From DATLGB01 sp038258425 (lineage in GTDB: Bacteria > Actinomycetota > Thermoleophilia > Solirubrobacterales > Solirubrobacteraceae): a stretch of DNA of 64,000 nucleotides. Shown in pieces: positions 57,911 to 64,000 of the stretch. Made by a program: the position numbers and the translations under genes. The notes under the pieces are model-generated. The model was not told the origin of the DNA and did no database searches. It was given only the letters and a program-made list of their open reading frames with translations. The DNA lies in NCBI GenBank assembly GCA_038258425.1, contig JBBSPV010000002.1, forward strand, positions 1-64,000, in the 5' to 3' direction. Within the stretch, counting starts at the first letter, position 1; each line of letters opens with the position of its first letter.

Positions 57911-59182
57911 CTACTCCTCGTCGAGGCGATTGAAGACCAGTCCGGTCGGCACCTTGGGATGGAAGAACGTGCTCTTGGGCGGCATGACCTCGCCGGCCGC
58001 CGCGACGTCGCGGATCAGGGCCACGGGCACGGCGCCGGTGAAGAACGCGGCCTGCGCCTCGCCGCTCAGGACGAGGTCGCGCGCCTCGTCCGTCGTGCGC
58101 GAGTAGTCGAGCCCGTCCTTGTGGTCGATGTCCTCGTCGGTGAAGTGCAGCGCGCCCTTGAGGATCAGCGCCTCGAGCACGGCGGTGTCGAGCCGCCGGT
58201 AGGCCGGGGAGTGGTCCTCGAGCGCGGCGTCGGCGATCGCGGCGTCCTTGAGCGTGAGCCGGAACGGACGGCGGAAGTGCGCGTCGAGGTAGCCGAGCAC
58301 GATCGCGTCGCCGGTCTGCGCGGGCGGCTCGAGGCCGTCGAGGTCCTCGAGCTCCTCGTAGTCCCAGTCGCGCTGGATGGCCGTGCGCAGCGCCTCCGGC
58401 GCCTCGGGGGCGAGCCGCGTGAGCAGCCGGTGAGTCGGGAAGACCGTCAGGCCCGGGTCCTGGAGGGCGACGAGGCAGGCGAGCACGTAGCGGTGGGCCC
58501 CGTCCTGGTCGCCGACCTCGTCGGCGTAGATCCGGGCCGTCTCGTAGCGGTGATGGCCGTCGGCGATGAGCAGCTCGGCCGGCTCGAGGGCCTGGGTGAT
58601 GGCATCCGCCGCCGTCGGGTCAGCGACGCGCCAGAGGCGGTTGCGGGTGCCGTCGGCGTCGGTCGTCTCGGCGTCGGGCGGGTGCTCGAGCGTCGGCGCG
58701 ATGGCCGCGGCGACGGTCTCGTCGGGATCGTCGTGGAGCACGAAGATCGGCGAGAGGTTCGCCGTCGTGGCCCGCGTGAGCTCGAGGCGGTCCTGTTTCG
58801 GGCCGGGGTGCGTGCGCTCGTGCGGGCGTACGCGGCCGGCGCCGTAGGGCTCGACCCGCACGCGGCCGAAGATCCCGGTCCGCGTCCGGCCGCGCCCGTC
58901 GGGGCCGACGTAGTCCTGGGCCAGCACCCAGAAGGCCGGCTCCTCGTCCTGCGCGAGGACGCCCTCGGCCCGCCAGCGCGCGAACGTCTCGGCCGCCGTG
59001 GCGTACGGGTCGTCGCCCTGCGGGAGGTCGATGGCGACGACGTTGTGCGGCGAGCGGGCCTCGAGCGCGTTGCGCTGCTCGGCGTCAATGACGTCGTAGG
59101 GCGGCGCGACGAGGTCCTGCAGCGGCGCGCCGGCGCGCTCGGGGTCGTAGCGGAGGGCGCGAAGGGGACGGACGTCGGCCAT
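57911..59182 (-). CDS. DUF1015 family protein
   Basis: 423 residues over the full DUF1015 length: PLRALRYDPERAGAPLQDLVAPPYDVI at the N-terminus, SPHNVVAIDLP, LLIADGHHRYETA and FVFDRLD-type end (GLVFNRLDEE). Family function is not established, though a link to serine or kinase-type metabolism has been proposed. ATG fixed by TAGGTT 7 bases upstream. First gene of the DUF1015-OsmC-Nudix unit. Confidence 0.9.
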   Translation of the reverse strand: MADVRPLRALRYDPERAGAPLQDLVAPPYDVIDAEQRNALEARSPHNVVAIDLPQGDDPYATAAETFARWRAEGVLAQDEEPAFWVLAQDYVGPDGRGRTRTGIFGRVRVEPYGAGRVRPHERTHPGPKQDRLELTRATTANLSPIFVLHDDPDETVAAAIAPTLEHPPDAETTDADGTRNRLWRVADPTAADAITQALEPAELLIADGHHRYETARIYADEVGDQDGAHRYVLACLVALQDPGLTVFPTHRLLTRLAPEAPEALRTAIQRDWDYEELEDLDGLEPPAQTGDAIVLGYLDAHFRRPFRLTLKDAAIADAALEDHSPAYRRLDTAVLEALILKGALHFTDEDIDHKDGLDYSRTTDEARDLVLSGEAQAAFFTGAVPVALIRDVAAAGEVMPPKSTFFHPKVPTGLVFNRLDEE

Positions 59183-59189
59183 GGGGGCG

Positions 59190-59195
59190 AACCTA
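59190..59195 (-). promoter_or_regulatory. -10 box of the DUF1015-OsmC-Nudix unit (TAGGTT)
   Basis: TAGGTT on the minus strand, 7 bases before the DUF1015 ATG; leaderless spacing. Confidence 0.5.
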
Positions 59196-59241
59196 TCGCG
59201 GCGGGGCGGAGCGGGGCGGGCGGGCGGGCGGCGACGGCCGG

Positions 59242-59355
59242 GTGACCGCAGATACGGTCGTCTTGCGGCCGCAAGTGCGGGCACGCCCCCCGGCGCGCGC
59301 CGGGACGGCCGGGTGACCGCAGATTCGGTCGTCCTGCGTCCGCAAGTGCGGTCAC
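59242..59355. repeat. 43-bp dyad elements, family I copies C1 and C2
   Basis: Two 43-bp copies (59242-59284 and 59313-59355), 71 bases apart, both beginning GTGACCGCAGAT and ending CCGCAAGTGCGG followed by GCAC or TCAC. The interior CGGTCGTC also matches copy A at 15362. In the 242-base gap between the DUF1015 gene and tRNA-Pro; no gene is seen there. Confidence 0.85.
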
Positions 59356-59424
59356 GCCCCCGAGGCGCGGCATACGGCGAGGATTCCCCGCGCCGCGAAC
59401 CGCGTACGCTCTCCCGCGCGGTCA

Positions 59425-59498
59425 CGGGGTGTGGCGCAGCCTGGTAGCGCGCCGCGTTTGGGTCGCGGAGGTCCCCGGTTCGAATCCGGGCACCCCGA
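59425..59498 (+). tRNA. tRNA-Pro(TGG)
   Basis: 74 bases. Acceptor stem CGGGGTG/CACCCCG (59425-59431, 59491-59497) with discriminator A; D arm GCGCAGCCTGGTAGCGC; anticodon stem CCGCG/CGCGG around loop TTTGGGT giving anticodon TGG; T arm CCCGG-TTCGAAT-CCGGG. The 3' CCA is not encoded, so it depends on the Cca enzyme family. Confidence 0.97.
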
Positions 59499-59511
59499 TC
59501 GCGCGTGCGCT

Positions 59512-60723
59512 TTACGTCAGCGCGGCGCGCAGCCGCCCGAGCCCCTCGCGGACCTCGTCCGGCGGATGGGCGGTGAAGGAGAGGCGCAGCGTCGCATGGT
59601 CCGGCTCGCCGGCGAAGAACGGGTAGCCCGGCACGTAGGCGACGCCGTGCTCGATCGCCCGCGGCAGCAGCTCGCCGGCGTCCATCCCGTCGGGCAGCCG
59701 CGCCCACACGAACATCCCGCCCTCCGGCGCGTTGTGCAGCGAGCCGGCCGGCAGCGCGTCCGCGAGCCCCTCGAGCAGCACGTCGAGCCGCTCCCCGTAC
59801 GCGCGCCGCAGGCCGTCCAGGTGGGCATCGAGGTCGAGCCCGGAGAGCCACTGGGCGGCGGCCGCCTGATCGACGGTCGAGGTGTGCAGGTCGGCGGCCT
59901 GCTTGGCCACCACGAGCGGTGGCCGCAGCGCCTCGGGCGCGCGCACCCAGCCGATGCGCAGCCCCGGCGCGAGCACCTTGGAGAGCGTGGAGAGCGCGAG
60001 CGTCCGGTCCTCGGCACCCGGCAGGGCGGCCAGCGGCGGCAGCGGCTCGCCGCGGAAGCGCAGCTCGGAGTACGGGTCGTCCTCGACGATCCAGAAGCCG
60101 CGCCGCGCGGCGACGTCGGCCAGCGCCCGGCGCCGCTGCAGCGACAGCGTCCGCCCCGTCGGGTTCTGGAACGTCGGGATCGCGTACAACAGCTTCGCGC
60201 CGTGCTCACGCGCCAGCGCGTCGACCGCGTCGGGATCCAGGCCGCCCGCGTCACACGGCACCGGCACGAGCGTCGCGCCGGCCAGCCCGAAGGCCTGCAG
60301 CGCCGCGAGGTAGGACGGCTCCTCGACGAGCACGACGTCGCCGGGCTCGAGCAGCGTCGTGGCCACGAGCGTCAGCGCCTGCTGCGAGCCCGAGGTGATG
60401 AGCAGGTCGTCTGCGCCCGTCGGCAGCCCGCGGGCGGTCAGCCGCGCGGCGACCGACTGGCGCAGGTCCGGATCGCCCTCCGTCGTCGAGTACTGCAGCG
60501 TGCGCCCGGCGCGCGCGTCGGAGAGCACCGCCGCGAAGGCCGCGCGCGTCCCCGCGGCGTCGAAGAGCTCGGGCGCCGGCAGCCCGCCCGCGAAGGAGAT
60601 GATCCCCGGCCGCTGGGTGAGCGCGAGGATCTCGCGCACCGGCGACGAGCGGACCGCTCGCAGCCGGGCGGCGAGCGCCGGCGGCGGCGCGGCGGCGACG
60701 GAGTCGGCCTGCGGCAGGGTCAC
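59512..60723 (-). CDS. PLP-dependent aminotransferase, class I/II (2-aminoadipate/MocR-like branch)
   Basis: 403 residues. RPGIISFAGGLPAPELF, YSTTEGDPDLRQSV, SGSQQALTLV, PTFQNPTGRTLS, DDPYSELRF and the PLP lysine in STLSKVLAPGLRIGW are those of the LysN/ARO8-like group. No N-terminal HTH, so an enzyme rather than a MocR regulator. GTG start; amino-acid substrate uncertain. Its stop is 14 bases from the tRNA end on the other strand. Confidence 0.92.
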   Translation of the reverse strand: MTLPQADSVAAAPPPALAARLRAVRSSPVREILALTQRPGIISFAGGLPAPELFDAAGTRAAFAAVLSDARAGRTLQYSTTEGDPDLRQSVAARLTARGLPTGADDLLITSGSQQALTLVATTLLEPGDVVLVEEPSYLAALQAFGLAGATLVPVPCDAGGLDPDAVDALAREHGAKLLYAIPTFQNPTGRTLSLQRRRALADVAARRGFWIVEDDPYSELRFRGEPLPPLAALPGAEDRTLALSTLSKVLAPGLRIGWVRAPEALRPPLVVAKQAADLHTSTVDQAAAAQWLSGLDLDAHLDGLRRAYGERLDVLLEGLADALPAGSLHNAPEGGMFVWARLPDGMDAGELLPRAIEHGVAYVPGYPFFAGEPDHATLRLSFTAHPPDEVREGLGRLRAALT

Positions 60724-60733
60724 CGCGCGGATG

Positions 60734-61471
60734 CTACGCGGGCGGCCGCGTCCCGCCCAGGTTCAACCGCACGTAGTCGATCACCGGCGCGGGCATGCGG
60801 GCGGCGACGCCGCGCACGAGCTCGGCGCCGCGCTCCGGCCCGAGCCGGGCGACGTGGCCGCCGAGCACGACGGTGGTCAGGAAGTCCTCGAGCCGGTTGT
60901 CCGGCACGTCCTCTGGCCGTGGGGTGAGGTCGGCCCAGGCGTCGGCGAAGCCCGCGTCCTCGAGCTGCGCGACGGTCTCCTCCGCGCCGGCGAAGAGCTT
61001 GTCCTCCTCCGTCACCCCGAGCTCCTCCAGCGCCGCCAGCACCGTGCCGATGTTCCCTGCCCCGCCGCACTCCGCCCGCAGCCGCCCGCCCGGGCGCAGG
61101 GCGCCGAACAGGCCGGCGAAGAGCGCGTCGTGGTCGAGCACCCAGTGGAAGGTCGACGTGGAGACGATGACGTCGACCGGCTCGACCGGGAGCGGCCCGC
61201 CGAGGTCGGCCTGCACGAGCGTCACCCGCGGGTCGTCGCCGAAGCGCTCCGCGGCGGCGTCGAGCATCGCCCGGGAGCCGTCGAGCGCGACGACCTGCCC
61301 GTCCGGCAGCCGCTCGAGCAGCCGCGCCGTGACGATCCCCGTCCCGCAGCCGGCGTCCAGGACTCGCTCGTCGCCGCGCAGCTCCAGCCCGTCGACCAGC
61401 TCGAGGCCGCGGCCGGTCATCGGTGCCGCGAGCGCGTCGTAGCTCGCGGCGTTCCACTCGCGGGGGCTCAC
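60734..61471 (-). CDS. SAM-dependent methyltransferase (trans-aconitate type)
   Basis: 245 residues. SAM motif I VLDAGCGTGIVTARLL, motif II VVALDGSRAMLDAA, VDVIVSTSTFHWVLDH and ALRPGGRLRAECGG. The FHWV element and C-terminal length are like trans-aconitate 2-methyltransferase. GTG overlaps the PAQR gene stop as GTGA, so the two are co-translated. Confidence 0.88.
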   Translation of the reverse strand: MSPREWNAASYDALAAPMTGRGLELVDGLELRGDERVLDAGCGTGIVTARLLERLPDGQVVALDGSRAMLDAAAERFGDDPRVTLVQADLGGPLPVEPVDVIVSTSTFHWVLDHDALFAGLFGALRPGGRLRAECGGAGNIGTVLAALEELGVTEEDKLFAGAEETVAQLEDAGFADAWADLTPRPEDVPDNRLEDFLTTVVLGGHVARLGPERGAELVRGVAARMPAPVIDYVRLNLGGTRPPA

Positions 61472-62172
61472 GCCGGGACGACCCAGCCGACGATGGCGGC
61501 GAAGTGGCAGCCCGCGGCGAGGATGACGAGGGCGTGGAAGACCTCGTGGAAGCCGAACACGCGCGGCCACGGGTTCGGCCGCTTCAGCGCATAGATGATC
61601 GCGCCGGCGGTGTAGAAGGCGCCGCCGAGCATGATGAGGGCCAGCGGCACCGAGCCGAGGCGGTCGGCCATCTGGGGCAGGGCGGCGATGGCGACCCAGC
61701 CCAGCGCGAGGTAGCAGCCGGCGGCGAGCACCCGCGGCGCGGTGATCCACACGAGGCTGAAGCACACGCCCGCCAGCGCGCCCGTCCACACGACGGCGAG
61801 CACGACCCAGCGCAGCGTCCCGTGCATGGCGAGCAGCGCGATCGGCGTGTACGTCGAGGCGATGAAGACGAAGATCGTGGAGTGGTCGATCCGGCGCAGC
61901 AGCGGCCGCCAGCGGGGATTCCAGCGCCAGCGGTGATACAGCGCGCTGCCGGCGAACAGCGCGCACAGCCCGAACCCGTAGATCGCCGCGGCGGTGCGCG
62001 CGACGGCATCCGGGGCCAGCAGGAGCAGCAGGACGGCGCCGGCGACGGCGAACCAGAACGCCCAGAAGTGCGTCACCCCGCGCAGCAGCGGCACGACCTC
62101 GCCGAGGTTCTCCTTGGCCGCGGCGAGGTTGTCCTTGGCCTCGGTCAGGCGCTCAGCGGTCGGGCGCTTCAT
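61468..62172 (-). CDS. Hemolysin III / PAQR-family membrane protein
   Basis: 234 residues with seven helices. The conserved family residues: THFWAFWFAVAG, SALYHRWRW with SxxxH, RRIDHSTIFVFIASTYTPIAL (Asp/Ser), and GFHEVFHALVILAAGCHF with the HxxxH zinc site. Membrane hydrolase-like fold; TrhA-type proteins act in membrane-lipid homeostasis. ATG set by TACCTT 6 bases upstream. Divergent from the NrtR gene, 35 bases between them. Confidence 0.9.
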   Translation of the reverse strand: MKRPTAERLTEAKDNLAAAKENLGEVVPLLRGVTHFWAFWFAVAGAVLLLLLAPDAVARTAAAIYGFGLCALFAGSALYHRWRWNPRWRPLLRRIDHSTIFVFIASTYTPIALLAMHGTLRWVVLAVVWTGALAGVCFSLVWITAPRVLAAGCYLALGWVAIAALPQMADRLGSVPLALIMLGGAFYTAGAIIYALKRPNPWPRVFGFHEVFHALVILAAGCHFAAIVGWVVPA

Positions 62173-62178
62173 CAAGCC

Positions 62179-62201
62179 AAGGTAGCCCGCGGGCGTAAGC
62201 T
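62179..62201. promoter_or_regulatory. Divergent -10 boxes (TACCTT minus, TAAGCT plus)
   Basis: TACCTT (62184-62179, minus) lies 6 bases before the PAQR ATG; TAAGCT (62196-62201, plus) lies 6 bases before the NrtR GTG. Confidence 0.5.
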
Positions 62202-62207
62202 CGCACG

Positions 62208-62888
62208 GTGGCGCCGGACACGACGAGCAGCCTGCAGGCGCGCAACGACGCGGGCTACGAGGCCCCGATCGGCCTGACCGCCGACCCCGTCGTGCTCACC
62301 CTCGCCGACGATCGCCTCTCAGTCCTGCTCGCCCGCCGGCTCGAGCCGCCCGACCTCGGCCGCTACGCGCTGCCGGGCGGCTTCGTCGGCGTCCGCGAGG
62401 CGCCGGAGCAGACCGCCGAGCGCAAGCTGCGCGAGAAGACCGGCGTCGCCTCCGTCCACCTCGAGCAGCTGCGGACCTACGGCGACCCGGACCGCGACCC
62501 GCGCGGCTGGCTGCCGTCCGTGGCCTCCATGGCGCTCGTCGCCCCCGAGGCGCTGCCGCCCGACCCGCCCGCCCGGCGAGACGCGGCGTGGTTCGCGGTC
62601 GACGCGCTGCCCGAGCTCGCCTTCGACCACGCCCGCATCGTCGACGACGCGCTGTGGCGGCTGCGGGCGCGGGTGGCGGACAAGGCGTGGTTCGTGACCG
62701 TCGCCGGCGGCCTGCTCCCGCCGGCGTTCACGCTCGCGCAGGCCCAGCGGCTCTACGAGGCGCTGCGCGGCGAGCCGGTGGATGCCGCAAACTTCCGCCG
62801 CGACGTGCGCGCCACCGGCCTGCTGCGCGAGACGGGGGAAACCCGAGGTGAGGGCCCGGGCCGTCCGGGGAAGGTCTACAGGCGATGA
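62208..62888 (+). CDS. nrtR: NrtR-type Nudix-related transcriptional regulator
   Basis: 226 residues. N-terminal Nudix-like domain (about 22-150) with a degenerate box: after GGFVGVREAPEQ it reads ERKLREKTGV, replacing two of the catalytic Glu of REUxEExGU by Lys. The C-terminal winged helix (FTLAQAQRLYEALRGEPVD, NFRRDVRATGLLRETGE, GRPGKVYRR) is the NrtR DNA-binding domain. NrtR proteins sense ADP-ribose-type ligands and control NAD or sugar-catabolic genes. Stop overlaps the aldose epimerase gene (ATGA), so local targets may include it. Confidence 0.82.
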   Translation: MAPDTTSSLQARNDAGYEAPIGLTADPVVLTLADDRLSVLLARRLEPPDLGRYALPGGFVGVREAPEQTAERKLREKTGVASVHLEQLRTYGDPDRDPRGWLPSVASMALVAPEALPPDPPARRDAAWFAVDALPELAFDHARIVDDALWRLRARVADKAWFVTVAGGLLPPAFTLAQAQRLYEALRGEPVDAANFRRDVRATGLLRETGETRGEGPGRPGKVYRR

Positions 62889-63757
62889 GCGTCATCCTGC
62901 GCGCCGGAGAGCTGGAGGCCCGCTTCGAGCCGGCGGTCTCGCTCGTCTGCGCCTCGCTGACGCACCGCGGGGAGGAGCTGCTCGGCCAGCGCGACGGCGT
63001 CGAGGCCTACCGCGAGCGCGCCAAGACCATGGGCATCCCGCTGCTGCACCCGTGGGCCAACCGGCTCGGGGGCTGGTCCTACGGCCAGGTCGAGCTCTCG
63101 CGCGACTCGCCGCTCGTGCGGCCGGAGGAGCACGACCTGCCGTTGCACGGCCTGCTCCACGGCCGGGCGGGCTGGTCCGTCGAGGACGTCTCGGAAGACC
63201 GGCTGGTGGCCACGCTCGACTTCGGCGCGCGACCGGACTGGCTCGCGCTGTTCCCGTACCCGCACACGCTCGAGGTCGAGGCGACGCTCGACCCCGGCGG
63301 CCTCACCCACGTCACGACCCTGCGCGCCACGGGGGTGGTCCCGGTGCCCGTCGCCTTCGGCTGGCACCCGTACCTGCGGCTGCCCGGGCTGCCGCGGGAG
63401 GAGTGGGTCGTCGAGGCCGACGTCGCCGAGCACCTGACGCTGACCGAGGACATGATCCCCACCGGCGAGGCGCCGTTCGAGCCGTTCGAGGACGGCCCGC
63501 TCGGCGACCGCTCGTTCGACGACGGCTACCGCGGCGCAGCCGGCGCGACCTTCGTCCTGCGCGGCGGCGGCCGGCGGCTCGCCCTGTCCCTGGACGAGGG
63601 CTACACGCACGGGCAGATCTTCGCGCCGCTGGATCAGGAGCTCGTGGCCCTCGAGCCGATGACCGCGCCGGCCGACGCGCTGCGCTCGGGCTGGGACCTG
63701 CGTCACGTCCCGCCCGGCCAGGCGCTGCGCTGCGCGTTCCGGCTTGCGGTGGGGTAG
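62885..63757 (+). CDS. Aldose 1-epimerase family protein
   Basis: 290 residues of the galactose-mutarotase fold: HPWANRLGGWSY, PLHGLLHGRAGW and VAFGWHPYLRLPG with conserved His, ending PGQALRCAF. The catalytic His/Glu pair is likely in HGLLHG and FAPLDQELVALEPM. It interconverts sugar anomers; a link to NrtR-controlled sugar or NAD use is inferred from the shared unit. ATG overlaps the regulator stop. Confidence 0.88.
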   Translation: MSVILRAGELEARFEPAVSLVCASLTHRGEELLGQRDGVEAYRERAKTMGIPLLHPWANRLGGWSYGQVELSRDSPLVRPEEHDLPLHGLLHGRAGWSVEDVSEDRLVATLDFGARPDWLALFPYPHTLEVEATLDPGGLTHVTTLRATGVVPVPVAFGWHPYLRLPGLPREEWVVEADVAEHLTLTEDMIPTGEAPFEPFEDGPLGDRSFDDGYRGAAGATFVLRGGGRRLALSLDEGYTHGQIFAPLDQELVALEPMTAPADALRSGWDLRHVPPGQALRCAFRLAVG

Positions 63758-63780
63758 GGGGCGACGGGCGGCCGGGCGGC

Positions 63781-63800
63781 CCGCGGGCGGGGGCCCGCGG
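63781..63800 (+). terminator. GC-rich hairpin after the epimerase gene
   Basis: CCGCGGGC-GGGG-GCCCGCGG, a perfect 8-bp stem with a 4-base loop, 23 bases after the stop. No T-tract. Confidence 0.5.
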
Positions 63801-63829
63801 CGGCGGCGGGAGGCGGTTCCTCAGCCGCA

Positions 63830-63914
63830 CCACGTCGCCTGGCGGGGCGCGTGGGCCGGCTTATGCACCCCTGCGGTCCCTTCGCCGCACCACGTCACCG
63901 CACGCGGCACGTGG
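63830..63914. repeat. Pair of 25-bp hairpins, period 60 (family III, locus 2)
   Basis: CCACG...CGTGG (63830-63854) and CCACGT...ACGTGG (63890-63914) are 25 bases each and exactly 60 apart, each preceded by GCCGCA and followed by GGCTT a few bases on. Same size and period as the pair at 52441. No supported gene lies in 63758-63947. Confidence 0.65.
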
Positions 63915-63947
63915 CAGGCTTCGTCGACCGGTGGGGTGCGTGAGACG

Positions 63948-64000
63948 ATGGACGCCTGGCAGGGCTCGGGGGCAGCTCACGACCTCGGCGACGCGTTGCG
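63948..64000 (+). CDS. Possible start of a gene running off the window
   Basis: ATG at 63948 opens a frame without stop to the last base, giving MDAWQGSGAAHDLGDAL. Only 17 codons are visible, with no clear -10 or ribosome site, so this may be chance. Confidence 0.2.
   Translation, partial: MDAWQGSGAAHDLGDAL

Overview
The window is a 64 kb piece of a very GC-rich actinobacterial chromosome. It is densely packed, mostly with housekeeping genes. It has GTG/TTG starts, 4-base GTGA/ATGA overlaps inside operons, GuaB3, a type 2 PyrF, a fused NAD(P)HX repair enzyme, an NrtR regulator, a CtaC/CtaD oxidase and TatA. Many genes carry a TANNNT -10 box only 6-10 bases before the start codon, so they look leaderless. 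Together with several lineage-type small proteins this suggests the order Solirubrobacterales (class Thermoleophilia). That placement is inference; no rRNA lies in the window. No mobile element, prophage, CRISPR array or defence island is seen.

Layout: 1-1.6 kb ferritin-like tail, tatA, JAMM protease and a DUF2007 protein. 1.6-10.2 kb (minus): sulfite-oxidase-like enzyme, DUF1802 with a peptidase-like partner, a beta-hydroxyacid dehydrogenase/hydrolase pair, and hydantoinase hyuA-hyuB. 10.3-12.8 kb: nadB and a divergent class II deacetylase. 12.8-15.3 kb: glycosyltransferase plus two zinc-ribbon proteins. 15.5-25.6 kb (plus): Flp-like pilin, murI-rph-rdgB, hup, pyrF, LysM-dac-pfkB and guaB3-guaA. 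27-36.5 kb (plus): rplM-rpsI-glmM-glmS-acpS-nnrDE-CBS-alr-cca. 36.4-43.6 kb: EamA, M28, HIT/enoyl-CoA hydratase, csp, secreted proteins and a GT4. 43.6-49 kb (minus): AraC-type protein and the cytochrome oxidase cluster ctaC-ctaD-ctaB plus two tiny membrane proteins. 49-52 kb: PAP2, flippase-like protein, trxB. 52-64 kb: subtilase, a TM/ArsC-like fusion, RTX-like protein, MBL, Nudix, OsmC, DUF1015, tRNA-Pro, aminotransferase, methyltransferase, PAQR, NrtR and aldose epimerase.

Functional themes: cell-wall precursor supply and trimming (murI, alr, glmM, glmS, dac), purine/pyrimidine synthesis and cleaning (guaB3, guaA, pyrF, rdgB), NAD synthesis, repair and control (nadB, nnrDE, NrtR), and aerobic respiration (cta genes).

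The most unusual signal is in the larger intergenic gaps. They hold several families of short palindromic elements, usually in pairs at fixed spacing: a 43-bp family at three loci (period 71-73), a 42-bp pair with a compensatory arm change, a 25-bp family at two loci (period exactly 60), and a pair of 20-bp hairpins in opposite orientation. Other points of note are two divergent leaderless gene pairs with overlapping -10 boxes, two probable CTG starts at CTGA junctions, an S9 protein with a 163-residue acidic extension, a peptidase-like protein lacking HExxH, and very small membrane or Pro-rich proteins coupled to their neighbours.
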